Source: Methylocystis sp. (GTDB taxonomy: Bacteria; Pseudomonadota; Alphaproteobacteria; Rhizobiales; Beijerinckiaceae). From it: 35,497 nucleotides of DNA. The translations under genes were made by a program, and so were the position numbers. Location of the stretch: positions 1-35,497 of the forward strand of contig JADCCX010000066.1 in NCBI GenBank assembly GCA_020252485.1, read 5' to 3'. Positions within the stretch are counted from its first letter, which is position 1, and the number at the start of each line of letters is the position of its first letter. Shown in pieces: positions 25,112 to 34,384 of the stretch. Below the pieces are notes generated by a model. The model was not told where the DNA came from. It ran no database searches and worked only from the letters and a program-made list of their open reading frames with translations.

Positions 25112-25897
25112 TTGGGCTTAGCGCCGGGCAGGAAACCCGCGATAAAGGTCGCCACTCTGGCGGCGCTTATCGGCCTATGGTTTCTGCTCACCACGGTCAC
25201 CGGCGCGGTCACGGGCGGGCGCTTTCCGTCACCAGCGGAATTCTGGACCTCGCTCGTGCAGATCAACACGCGCGGATACGCCGGTGCGGGCCTCGTAAGC
25301 CATGCGCTGCACAGCGTGAAGTTGGTCGCCATGGGCTTCCTTGTCGCAATCGCCACAGGGGTGCCGCTGGGACTCTGGATGGGCTGGAGCCGCAAGGTGG
25401 AAGCGCTGGTCAACCCCGTCTTTCTCATCATCCGGCCGATTCCGCCCCTCGCCTGGATCCCGCTGGCCATCCTCTGGCTCGGCCTCGGTGACGCTGCGAA
25501 AATCATGGTGATCTGGTTCTCGGCCTTCGTGCCCTCTGTCATCAACGCCTTCACGGGCGTCAGGAACATCGACCGGCCGGTCATCGAGGCCGCGCGGATG
25601 CTCGGCACGCCGCGCTGGCGGCTGATCTCCGAGGTCATTGCGCCGGCCGCCTCGCCGATGATATTCACGGGCCTGCGCCTCTCGCTGCAGGCGAGCTGGA
25701 CGACGCTTGTCGCGGCTGAATTGGTGGGAGCGTTAGTCGGCGTCGGCTTCGTGCTCAACATGGCGCAGCAGGATATTTATCCCGGCATGATCCTCGTCGG
25801 CATGCTGACTGTCGGCCTGCTGGGCTGGGGCACGACCGTGCTGCTGGGCATGGCCGAGCGGCGCGCACTCGCCTGGAACATCGCGGCGAGGGATTGA
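25112..25897 (+). CDS. NitT/TauT-type ABC transporter permease (TauC/SsuC-like) 1
   Basis: A 261-residue inner-membrane permease with a first hydrophobic segment (VATLAALIGLWFLLTTVTGAV), the family's FPSPAEFW motif, about five further helices and the EAA loop EAARMLGTPRWRLISEVIAPAASP. The frame extends to an ATG at 25082 and beyond, but the TTG at 25112 has an excellent AGGAGGA seven bases before it, and the sequence just upstream is an operator-like palindrome. It pairs with the second permease, four bases downstream. Family members import sulfonates, taurine, nitrate or pyrimidine precursors; in this context a C3 sulfonate is the best guess. Confidence 0.9.
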   Translation: MGLAPGRKPAIKVATLAALIGLWFLLTTVTGAVTGGRFPSPAEFWTSLVQINTRGYAGAGLVSHALHSVKLVAMGFLVAIATGVPLGLWMGWSRKVEALVNPVFLIIRPIPPLAWIPLAILWLGLGDAAKIMVIWFSAFVPSVINAFTGVRNIDRPVIEAARMLGTPRWRLISEVIAPAASPMIFTGLRLSLQASWTTLVAAELVGALVGVGFVLNMAQQDIYPGMILVGMLTVGLLGWGTTVLLGMAERRALAWNIAARD

Positions 25898-25901
25898 CGG
25901 G

Positions 25902-26690
25902 ATGAACGGTCAAGCGCTCCCGCTCAAGGAATCGATGCTGCTGGGCCTGCTTAGTCTACTGCTTTTCCTCGGGCTTTGGACGGTGCTGACAGTCAGCGGA
26001 ATCGTTCCCCGCCAGTTCCTGCCCACGCCGCTGGAGGTCGCCTCGCGGTTCTTTCAACTGCTGACTTCGCCTTTCGCCGGCGCGACGCTGCCCACCCATC
26101 TGGCCGCGAGCTTCAAGCGCTATGCCTATGGCGTGCTGCTGGCGGCGGCGGTAGGCGTGCCGCTTGGCCTGCTGATGGGCTGGTTCCGGCTGCTCGACGA
26201 CATCGTCACGCCCATCTTCGACGGCCTGCGGTTCATCGCGCCCATCGCCTGGGTGCCTTTCGCGGCCCTTTGGTTCGGCACCGGCATCGGCGGCCCGATC
26301 ATGATCATCTTCGCCGGCGCCTTTCCGCCCTGCCTGATCAACGCCTACCGCGGCGCACGCTTCGTCGAGCCTCGGCTGATCGAGGCTGCAAAGATGCTGG
26401 GTACCAATGACACGCGCATGATCATGGAGGTTCTGCTGCCGGCGGCTGTTCCCTCGATTATCGCGGGCTTGCGGGTCTCCGCCGGTCTCGGCTGGCAGAG
26501 CCTTGTCGGCGCCGAGCTGATCGTCGCGGCGGCGGGCGTCGGTTTCATGATGGTGCAGGCGCAAGGCTCTGTGCAAACCGCGACCGTTATGACTGGCATG
26601 ATTGCCATCGGCATCGTCGGCATGATCATCGACGTGCTGCTGCGGCAGGGCGAAGGTTGGCTGCGCCGCCGGCGCGGCCTCGAAGCTTAG
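25902..26690 (+). CDS. NitT/TauT-type ABC transporter permease (TauC/SsuC-like) 2
   Basis: A 262-residue inner-membrane permease with an N-terminal helix (LLGLLSLLLFLGLWTVLTV), the FLPTPLEVASRFFQLL motif and the EAA loop EAAKMLGTNDTRMIMEVLLPAAVPSI. Start ATG 25902 follows the previous stop by 4 bases, with GGGATTGACGGG as ribosome site. Two non-identical permeases, where SsuABC has one, imply a heterodimeric channel. Confidence 0.92.
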   Translation: MNGQALPLKESMLLGLLSLLLFLGLWTVLTVSGIVPRQFLPTPLEVASRFFQLLTSPFAGATLPTHLAASFKRYAYGVLLAAAVGVPLGLLMGWFRLLDDIVTPIFDGLRFIAPIAWVPFAALWFGTGIGGPIMIIFAGAFPPCLINAYRGARFVEPRLIEAAKMLGTNDTRMIMEVLLPAAVPSIIAGLRVSAGLGWQSLVGAELIVAAAGVGFMMVQAQGSVQTATVMTGMIAIGIVGMIIDVLLRQGEGWLRRRRGLEA

Positions 26691-26700
26691 GGAAACCGTC

Positions 26701-27498
26701 ATGGGATCGATCAGCTTTAGCCACGTTGACAAGATCTTCGGACCCCAGGGCTCAGGCGTGAAGGCGCTTGACAACATCAATCTCGACATCGCCGACCGCG
26801 AATTCGTCGCCATTGTCGGACCTTCAGGCTGCGGCAAGACGACATGCCTCAGGATGGTCGCTGGCTTTGAGGCCGCTTCTGCGGGCGAGGTGAAGGTCAA
26901 CGGCAAGACAGTGACGGCGCCCGGCCCCGACCGGGCCGTGGTCTTCCAGCAGTTCGCGCTGTTCCCGTGGAAGACTGTCCGCGAGAACATCGATTTGGGC
27001 CTTAGGAACAAGAACCTGCCGCTGGCTGAGCGGGACGGCCTTATCTCGAGCGCGCTCAAGCTGATGAGCCTGGAGAGCCATGCCGATGCATTTCCGCATC
27101 AGCTCTCCGGCGGCATGCAGCAGCGCGTCGCCATCGCCCGAGCCTATGTTCTCGATCCTGAAGTGCTGCTCATGGACGAGCCGTTCGGCGCGCTGGACGC
27201 GCAGACACGCGTGGTGATGCAAGAAGAGCTGGTGCGTCTCGCCCGACGAAACCCGCGCACTGTGCTTTTCATCACCCATGCCGTGGAGGAGGCGGTCTAT
27301 CTCGCCGACCGGGTGGCGATCATGACGCGGCGTCCAGGCCGCATCAAAGAAGTGCTCGATATCCGCTCCATCCGTGAGGCCGAAGGCTGGGACAGGCACC
27401 CGAAGATCGAAGACGTCATGGACCTTGAATCCTTCGTCCATCTGCGCACACATATCTGGAAAACCCTGCGCGAGGAGAAGGACTTCCAGCATGTCTAA
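26701..27498 (+). CDS. NitT/TauT-type ABC transporter ATPase (TauB/SsuB-like)
   Basis: A 265-residue ATPase with Walker A GPSGCGKTT, a PGPDRAVVFQQFALFPWKTV Q-loop region, signature LSGGMQQRVAIARA, Walker B VLLMDEPFGALDAQTR and the switch His in LFITHAVEEAVYL. The GCGKTT and FPWKTV pattern is characteristic of nitrate/sulfonate/taurine importers. The last 8 bases overlap the aminotransferase gene, so importer and enzyme genes are translated together. Confidence 0.93.
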   Translation: MGSISFSHVDKIFGPQGSGVKALDNINLDIADREFVAIVGPSGCGKTTCLRMVAGFEAASAGEVKVNGKTVTAPGPDRAVVFQQFALFPWKTVRENIDLGLRNKNLPLAERDGLISSALKLMSLESHADAFPHQLSGGMQQRVAIARAYVLDPEVLLMDEPFGALDAQTRVVMQEELVRLARRNPRTVLFITHAVEEAVYLADRVAIMTRRPGRIKEVLDIRSIREAEGWDRHPKIEDVMDLESFVHLRTHIWKTLREEKDFQHV

Positions 27499-28741
27499 AG
27501 CCCTCCTGACCCGCGACCTGACCGAGCCGGAACCGATCCCCGAGGCGGGCATCGCACGTGCCGTCGAGCTGATGCGCTCGGGCCGCCTGTTCCGATACGG
27601 CGAGATGGGTGCGGACCAGCTGGATGTCTCTCTGCTGGAGCAGGAATTCGCGGCCGTCGTCGGCCGGAGATACTGCATCGCGGTCAATTCCGGCGGCGGC
27701 GCGCTGTTCCTGGCGCTCAAGGTGGCAGGGGTCCAGCCGGGCGATCCTGTCCTTGTGAACGGCTTCACCCTGGCCCCGGTGCCAGGCGCGATCCTGCATG
27801 CCGCAGCGAAGCCGGTGATTGTCGAGATCGGCAGCGACTATGTGATTGATCCGGAAGACTTGCGCCGCAAGGCCCGCGCCACCGGGGCAAAGATATTGCT
27901 CCTGTCCCACATGCGCGGGCACATCGCCGATATGGATGCAGTGATGGCGGTGGTGGAGGAGTACGGGCTCGGCCTGATCGAAGATTGCGCCCATTCGCTC
28001 TGCGCCTCCTGGAAGGGCAGGACGATTGGAACATTCGGACTCGCGGCTGGCTTCAGCGCACAAACCTACAAGCATCTGAATGCGGGTGAAGGCGGCTTTC
28101 TTGTGCTGGACGATGACGCCATGGCGGCGCGCACCATCCTGCATTCGGGAAGCTACATGCTGCACGGCCAGCATCTGAGTGCGCCCGGTCCGGAAATGCT
28201 GGCGGCAGCGGGCGAGCATGTCCCTAATTTCAGCATGCGCATGACAGCTCTGGCCGCGGCCTTGCTGCGCCCGCAGCTGGCGGAGCTGCCGCGCCGGGTG
28301 CGGCGCTGGAACGAAATCCATGATCGCATTGCAGCCGGGCTGAAGCGCTGCCAGCTGATCCATGTGCCCGAGCGAGGCGGCGGGCAGCAATTCTCGGCCA
28401 CATCCGTCCAGTTTTCGCTGCTCGGGTTCTCGCCGGGGATGATTGGCCGGATTCTGGCGGCTGCCAAATCGCGCGGCTTGCCGATCAAATGGTTTGGCGC
28501 AGACAGGCAAACCGGCTTCACCAGCGCGCCGTTCCACTGGGCCTATGCGGGAGATCAGGGACCGCTCGCGGCAACCCATGCGGTGCTGGCAGGTCTCTGC
28601 GACATCCGGACCCCCGTCACGCTCACCGACGACGAATGCGACCTGATTGCACAGATCGTCCGGGAGGCAATCGAAACCGTCGCGGCCGAAGTGGCCGCGG
28701 AGGGTGATACCTGGCCACCGTCGATCAAGGTGGCGTCATGA
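27491..28741 (+). CDS. DegT/DnrJ/EryC1/StrS-family PLP aminotransferase
   Basis: A 416-residue fold-type I PLP enzyme. The N-terminal strand SLLEQEFAAVVGRRYCIAVNSGG binds phosphate, D165 in IEDCAHSL contacts the pyridine nitrogen, and K194 in FSAQTYKHLNAGEGG is the Schiff-base lysine, so it should be catalytically competent. DegT enzymes usually aminate keto-sugars, but the catabolic neighbours argue for transamination of an imported amino compound here. It starts at ATG 27491, 8 bases before the ATPase stop, with GGAGAAGGA upstream. It is not part of the hps clusters I know, which makes it the distinctive gene of this cassette. An amino-acid-like or amino-sulfonate substrate is my inference. 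Confidence 0.88.
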   Translation: MSKALLTRDLTEPEPIPEAGIARAVELMRSGRLFRYGEMGADQLDVSLLEQEFAAVVGRRYCIAVNSGGGALFLALKVAGVQPGDPVLVNGFTLAPVPGAILHAAAKPVIVEIGSDYVIDPEDLRRKARATGAKILLLSHMRGHIADMDAVMAVVEEYGLGLIEDCAHSLCASWKGRTIGTFGLAAGFSAQTYKHLNAGEGGFLVLDDDAMAARTILHSGSYMLHGQHLSAPGPEMLAAAGEHVPNFSMRMTALAAALLRPQLAELPRRVRRWNEIHDRIAAGLKRCQLIHVPERGGGQQFSATSVQFSLLGFSPGMIGRILAAAKSRGLPIKWFGADRQTGFTSAPFHWAYAGDQGPLAATHAVLAGLCDIRTPVTLTDDECDLIAQIVREAIETVAAEVAAEGDTWPPSIKVAS

Positions 28742-28760
28742 CAACCAAGGGAGAAAAGAC

Positions 28761-29813
28761 ATGAAAAAGCTTCTTGCTAGCCTGACACTGGCCGCGGCAC
28801 TTGTGACGGCGGCAGGCCCGGGCCAGGCGCAGACGCCCGCACCCATCGGCGTCAGCTACCAGCCCTCGCTCTATTGGGCGCTACCCTTCCACTACGCCAA
28901 TGTGAAGGGCTGGTGGAAAGACGTTGGCCTTGCACCGAACTTCTCCACATTCCCCGCCGGCGCGCCGCAGATCGCAGCCGCGCCGTCCAAGTCCTGGGAC
29001 GTCGGCGGAACCGGCTCGGTGCCGGCGGTGCTGGGCGCGGTGCGCTTCAACATCCTGACCATCGGAATCACCAATGACGAGTCAAAGACGAACGCCATGA
29101 TGGTGCGCGGTGACAAGTTTGACGCCATCAAGGCCAACCCGGCCTCGCTCAAGGGCCAGCGCCTGCTGCTAACGACCAATTCCACGGTGGATTACGCCTC
29201 CCGCAAATGCCTGGTGAAGATGGGCCTCGCCGCCAACGACATGCAGTTCGTCAATCTCGGCCAGGCGCAGATCATCACTGCCTTGACCTCCAACAACGGC
29301 GACATCGCTGGCGTCTGGGCGCCAAACACTTACACACTCGAAGAGCGGGCCCAGGCGAAGTACCTCTGCTCAGGCGCAGACGCCGATGCAATCGTACCCG
29401 GCGCGCTCATCGTGCGCGGCGATTTCGCCAAGGAACGCCCGGATGATGTGGCGAAGTTCCTTGCCGTGTTCCTGCGCGGTTGGTCCTGGGCCAAGGCGAA
29501 CCCCGCCGAGGCACGCACCCTCGCGCTCGACTTCTACAAGCAGGGCGGCCTTGAGGTTTCGGCACGCGCGATAGATCAGGAGTTCGCCCTGCGTCCAACC
29601 TTCGGCCTGGATGAGCAGCTCAAAATCCTGGCGCGCGGCGCGTCGGGCTCGACGGTCGATGGCTGGTTCAACGAGATCGGCAAATTCATCACCGACGTCG
29701 GCACAATTCCCGCCAACCCGGACGTCAAGAGCTACATCACCGACGAGTTCATGAAGCGCGTGGCGGCCGACGCCAAGCTCAAGGCCTTCGCGACGGAATT
29801 CGACAAGAAGTGA
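28761..29813 (+). CDS. NitT/TauT-type periplasmic binding protein (TauA-like)
   Basis: A 350-residue solute-binding protein with a Sec signal peptide (MKKLL, core ASLTLAAALVTAAG, cleavage after GQA-Q). NMT1/TauA-type features include IGVSYQPSLYWALPFHYANV, GWWKDVGLAPNFSTFPAG, KGQRLLLTTNSTVDY and PGALIVRGDFAKERPDDVAKF. It confers specificity on the ABC importer encoded upstream. Start ATG 28761 has GGGAGAA. It lies between enzyme genes rather than beside the permeases and is followed by a strong hairpin, which would raise its level relative to the downstream dehydrogenases. Confidence 0.92.
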   Translation: MKKLLASLTLAAALVTAAGPGQAQTPAPIGVSYQPSLYWALPFHYANVKGWWKDVGLAPNFSTFPAGAPQIAAAPSKSWDVGGTGSVPAVLGAVRFNILTIGITNDESKTNAMMVRGDKFDAIKANPASLKGQRLLLTTNSTVDYASRKCLVKMGLAANDMQFVNLGQAQIITALTSNNGDIAGVWAPNTYTLEERAQAKYLCSGADADAIVPGALIVRGDFAKERPDDVAKFLAVFLRGWSWAKANPAEARTLALDFYKQGGLEVSARAIDQEFALRPTFGLDEQLKILARGASGSTVDGWFNEIGKFITDVGTIPANPDVKSYITDEFMKRVAADAKLKAFATEFDKK

Positions 29814-31211
<1,398 letters not shown>

Positions 31212-31985
31212 TTGGCCTTCCGCCTTGGACATCTCTTCGACCTCACCGGAAGGGCCGCGCTTGTCACCGGCGGCAATAGCGGCATCGGGCTGGCTATGGC
31301 GCGGGCGCTGGGGCTGGCAGGAGCAGGTGTGGTGCTGGCGGCGCGGCGCAAGGGCGAGACCGACGAAGCGGTCGCGGCTTTGGCTGACGAGGGCGTCGCC
31401 GCGAAAGCCATCCTGGTCGATTTATCGAAGCCGGAGTGCGCCACCGTCGTCGCTGACGGGCTAAAGCGGTTGGGTCTCACCGCCGACATCCTGGTGAACG
31501 CCGCCGGCATCAACCTGCGCCAGCCGTTCATGGATGTGACGGCTGACGCCTTCGACCTGCATATGGCGCTGCATCTGCGCGCGCCCTTCCTGCTGACGCA
31601 AGTGCTCGCGCCGAGGATGGCGGCCAATGGATATGGCCGAGTCATCAACCTCGCCTCGCTGCAGAGCACGCGCGCTTTCCCCAACAGCGCTCCCTATGGC
31701 GCCGGCAAAGGCGGCATCGTCCAACTCACCCGCGCCATCGCAGAGGAATGGTCCAGGCACGGCGTGACATGTAATGCGATCGCGCCGGGGTTCTTCCCAA
31801 CGCCGCTAACCGCACCGGTGTTCAACGATCCAGAGCGCGCGGCAAAGAATGCGGCGCAGACCGCCATTGGCCGTAACGGCGCGCTCGAAGACCTCACCGG
31901 GGCAACAGTCTTTCTCGCCTCGGCGGCCTCGGCATACATCACTGGCCAGACGCTCGCCGTCGACGGCGGGTTCACCGCGAAATAG
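31212..31985 (+). CDS. Short-chain dehydrogenase/reductase (HpsO-like role)
   Basis: A 257-residue classical SDR with the nucleotide motif VTGGNSGIG (18-26), NAAG (97-100), catalytic S149, Y162 and K166, and the C-terminal ITGQTLAVDGGF. The tetrad position normally Asn (in xNLKGPF) reads H121 (LHLRAPF). The start is TTG at 31212, directly after the TGA of the HisD-like gene and in the same frame; GGTGA just upstream can pair with 16S rRNA, and there is no ATG before the cofactor motif. In the known DHPS cluster an SDR and an ADH flank hpsN and interconvert the two DHPS enantiomers through the 2-keto form; the same role is inferred here. Confidence 0.85.
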   Translation: MAFRLGHLFDLTGRAALVTGGNSGIGLAMARALGLAGAGVVLAARRKGETDEAVAALADEGVAAKAILVDLSKPECATVVADGLKRLGLTADILVNAAGINLRQPFMDVTADAFDLHMALHLRAPFLLTQVLAPRMAANGYGRVINLASLQSTRAFPNSAPYGAGKGGIVQLTRAIAEEWSRHGVTCNAIAPGFFPTPLTAPVFNDPERAAKNAAQTAIGRNGALEDLTGATVFLASAASAYITGQTLAVDGGFTAK

Positions 31986-31993
31986 GATCGTTC

Positions 31994-32989
31994 ATGAAGG
32001 CCCTGGTCTATCTTGGTCCCAACTCGCTCATATACCGCGATGAGGCGGAGCCAGTTCCGCAGGACGATGAGGTTCTGGTGCGGGTGGAGGCCGTGGGCAT
32101 TTGCGGCTCGGACATGCACGCCTACCATGGCTTCGACAGCCGCCGCCCCGCGCCGCTGATCCTGGGGCACGAGGCAGCCGGGCGCATTGTCGGCGGGTCT
32201 CGAAACGGCGAGCGCGTGACCATCAATCCGCTGGTTGTCGATCCGGCCTGCCCCTATGCCGCGGAAGGCCGCTGGCATCTCTCCCCGACCCGTCAGATCA
32301 TCTCGATGCCGCCGCGCCCCGGCGCCTTCGCTGAATTCGTGCGGATACCTGAGCGCAACGTCGTCGCTATTCCCGACGCCATGCCCATCGCGCATGCCGC
32401 GCTGGCGGAGCCGGTGGCTGTGGCCTGGCACGCAGTCCGGCTCGGCGCGGAAAAGCTCCATCAGCCGCTCGCGCGCTGCCGCATCGCCGTGCTCGGCGGC
32501 GGCGCCATAGGCCTGGCGGCGGCCATCGTGGCGCGGCATTTCGGCGGGCACGGCATCACCATTGGCGAGCCCAATGAGCTGCGGCGGAAGACCATTGCCG
32601 CCGCCGAGAATTTCGCGGCATACGCGCCGGGAAGCACCTCGCAACCTACGGCCGACACCATCGACCTTGTGATCGATGCGGTTGGCGCGGCCGCAACCCG
32701 TGCGGCGGCCTCCGCCATGGTCCGGCCCGGCGGCGTGATCGTGCATGCCGGGCTTCTGCCGGGACAAGATGGACTCGACATCCGCAAGATCACCCTGCAG
32801 GAGGTCACATTCACCGGGACCTATTGCTACACGCCGACAGACTTCCGGCAGACAGTGGACGCCCTCGCATCAGGCGCACTGGGCGGCCTCGCCTGGTTCG
32901 ACGAGCGCCCTCTCGCCGACGGCGCAAAGGCGTTCAACGATATCGACACATGTTCCGCCAGCATGCCGAAGCTCGTGCTTCGCTGCTAG
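31994..32989 (+). CDS. Zinc-dependent MDR alcohol dehydrogenase (HpsP-like role)
   Basis: A 331-residue sorbitol/threonine-dehydrogenase-type enzyme. The catalytic zinc site includes C37 and D40 (GICGSDMHAYHG) and H59-E60 (GHEAAG), plus the EP pair in ALAEPVAVAWHA. The nucleotide fold is VLGGGAIGLAAAIVA. The structural-zinc lobe, normally four Cys, is reduced to one Cys (DPACPYAAEGRW), so that zinc is lost. The start follows the SDR stop by 8 bases, with AGGATC. The TAG stop is made by the first bases of the right 103-bp repeat, so the C-terminus (VLRC) may be altered. It is probably the partner oxidoreductase acting on the secondary alcohol of DHPS or a related diol. Confidence 0.85.
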   Translation: MKALVYLGPNSLIYRDEAEPVPQDDEVLVRVEAVGICGSDMHAYHGFDSRRPAPLILGHEAAGRIVGGSRNGERVTINPLVVDPACPYAAEGRWHLSPTRQIISMPPRPGAFAEFVRIPERNVVAIPDAMPIAHAALAEPVAVAWHAVRLGAEKLHQPLARCRIAVLGGGAIGLAAAIVARHFGGHGITIGEPNELRRKTIAAAENFAAYAPGSTSQPTADTIDLVIDAVGAAATRAAASAMVRPGGVIVHAGLLPGQDGLDIRKITLQEVTFTGTYCYTPTDFRQTVDALASGALGGLAWFDERPLADGAKAFNDIDTCSASMPKLVLRC

Positions 32990-33089
32990 AGCGGTTGCTG
33001 ATCTGACTGAATCAGATCGGCCTCTCTAAGCTCTTGATTTACCGCATTTTCTTTCGAAGAACCGGTATCCACTTCTTCGGAAAATGCTC
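32987..33089 (+). repeat. 103-bp direct repeat, right copy (cassette boundary)
   Basis: Same orientation and length as 23733-23835, with two visible differences (C to T in the TTGCCGAT arm, G to T in the GGCCGCTC arm), so its first hairpin is slightly weakened. The leading TAG is the stop codon of the alcohol dehydrogenase gene. Confidence 0.9.
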
Positions 33090-33425
33090 CAGAGCCTGAA
33101 CCGCAAGGCGGGCGAAACCGGATACCGCTTTCAGATCAGGACCGCCTGGCGCGCCACCTTGCGAACCGCATCAGGCTGCTGGCTGAAGCAAGCGTCGAGC
33201 CTCTGTCCGCAGCGTGATTGGCAGCCAGGACAACGCTCGTGTCGGTGCGATAAATGGCTCCCGAAAAGCAAAGGCATTCGCCGGCGCAGGCTATAGCGCG
33301 CACTCGAAGACGTCGCGTTCATGAACGGGCAAGTTCAAGTTGGTTAGATTGTCTGATGCAGTGGGAACCTATCTGTTGATCTCGAAGAGAAAGGACTGAA
33401 CTGGGGCTTGAAGCCGGAAACAGCT
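33090..33425. other. Intergenic stretch between repeats, nothing recognised
   Basis: 336 bases between the right 103-bp repeat and the right MITE-like copy. There is no counterpart on the left flank, where the two repeats abut. Short open frames exist, one reading DRLARHLANRIRLLAEASVEPL before a stop, but none is recognisable. It could be a decayed gene remnant. Confidence 0.4.
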
Positions 33426-33543
33426 CTAGCAGGCCGCTGAAGAACACATTTTTGACACACCGCGATTCCGGTTTGAACCCCGTTCGAATCCGTTATGTTT
33501 CCGGTTTGTGCCCAACATTTTAGACTTTTTCAGCAGCCTGTTA
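33426..33543 (-). mobile_element. MITE-like element, right copy, inverted and diverged
   Basis: The reverse complement of this stretch matches 23835-23953 along its whole length (for example CCGGAAACATAACGGATTCG and CCGGAATCGCGGTGTGTC). Several substitutions lie in the terminal repeats: GCAGGCCGCTGAAGAA at one end and CAGCAGCCTGTTA at the other. The ends no longer pair perfectly, so this copy looks older than the left one or is immobile. Confidence 0.8.
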
Positions 33544-33925
33544 AACGCAATAATTGAAATACATGTCGCAACTGCGTGTCACAGAGGAATTTGCTCCCAA
33601 ACCGGCTCGTTTTGACGCTTGCTCCAGAAGGCAATTGCGTCGGAAAAACAGTATGGTGGACCCTGTGGCGGGGAGCGATTGGCCGTCGTCGCGGAGGATT
33701 GAGGCGTCAGAGCAAATCCAATGGGGACATCAAACGGCGGATGCCATTTTAACTTAAGAATTGTAAGCAATATCAATAATTTAGTTCCATGACAGAGATT
33801 ATGCGGATCACGCGAGCTCTGCATCTTGGCGCGCCAATTTTGATAAGGATTAGACGATTAATCTCTTATTGAATAATCGCTCATAACCTATTATAGAAAG
33901 ATGCCTTGATAGGTTTTGGACGATC
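33544..33925. other. A+T-rich intergenic stretch before the HTH/Fic pair
   Basis: About 380 bases, distinctly richer in A+T than the flanking genes from about 33740 onward. No protein recognised. It holds the upstream region of the HTH gene, including the inverted repeat annotated at 33885-33915. Confidence 0.45.
33885..33915. promoter_or_regulatory. Inverted repeat upstream of the HTH gene, candidate autoregulatory site
   Basis: AACCTAT (33885-33891) and ATAGGTT (33909-33915) are perfect 7-bp inverted arms 17 bases apart, ending 10 bases before the ATG of the HTH gene. Antitoxin-type HTH proteins often repress their own operon from such sites. Binding is inferred. Confidence 0.4.
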
Positions 33926-34384
33926 ATGCGTAACCTCGAAGCTGCACGCCGTGCGCTTGACGACCGCCTGACGCCATTGCGTCGGAACGCGGAGTTGCGC
34001 GCGCCATCCGCCGGATGGATCAAGGCGATCCGCCAGGCGCTCGGCATGACGACGGCTCAGCTCGGCCGCCGCATCGGCGTATCGCAGCCCCGTGTCGTCG
34101 AGCTCGAACAGGCCGAAGCAGATCGCAGCGTCACGTTGAAAAGCCTCGAGCGCGCCGCTGAAGCACTGAACTGCAGGCTGGTCTATGCGCTGGTGCCGAA
34201 TGAGCCGTTGGAGACCCGCGTTCAGCGGCAGGCGGAGGCGGTTGCTCACCAGCATATGGCGGCGGCCGGCCACTCCATGCGGCTTGAGGATCAGGGCACA
34301 GCTCCTGCCGTCGAGGCGCGCGAGATCACCCGGCTCGCGGCTGACCTGTTGGCGCGGCGTCCAGCCCGGCTCTGGGATCGCTGA
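33926..34384 (+). CDS. XRE-family HTH protein, 'mobile mystery protein A' type (putative antitoxin)
   Basis: A 152-residue DNA-binding protein. The HTH is at about 31-70 (WIKAIRQALGMTTAQLGRRIG, then VSQPRVVELEQAEADRSVTLKSLERAAEALNC). A basic N-terminal segment and a helical C-terminal tail surround it. The family is named for its regular presence on mobile DNA, always next to a Fic-domain partner. Here its TGA overlaps the partner's ATG (TGATG), so the two are translationally coupled. Its likely role is operon repressor and/or antitoxin for the Fic protein. The ribosome site is weak. Confidence 0.82.
   Translation: MRNLEAARRALDDRLTPLRRNAELRAPSAGWIKAIRQALGMTTAQLGRRIGVSQPRVVELEQAEADRSVTLKSLERAAEALNCRLVYALVPNEPLETRVQRQAEAVAHQHMAAAGHSMRLEDQGTAPAVEAREITRLAADLLARRPARLWDR

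Noticed and set aside
25956-27059. 367-codon minus-strand open frame opposite the second permease and ATPase
   Set aside because: It crosses the junction of two well-supported plus-strand genes and has shadow-type composition.
27416-28579. 387-codon minus-strand open frame opposite the aminotransferase
   Set aside because: Antisense to a gene with intact PLP motifs and overlapping start/stop coupling; no protein likeness.
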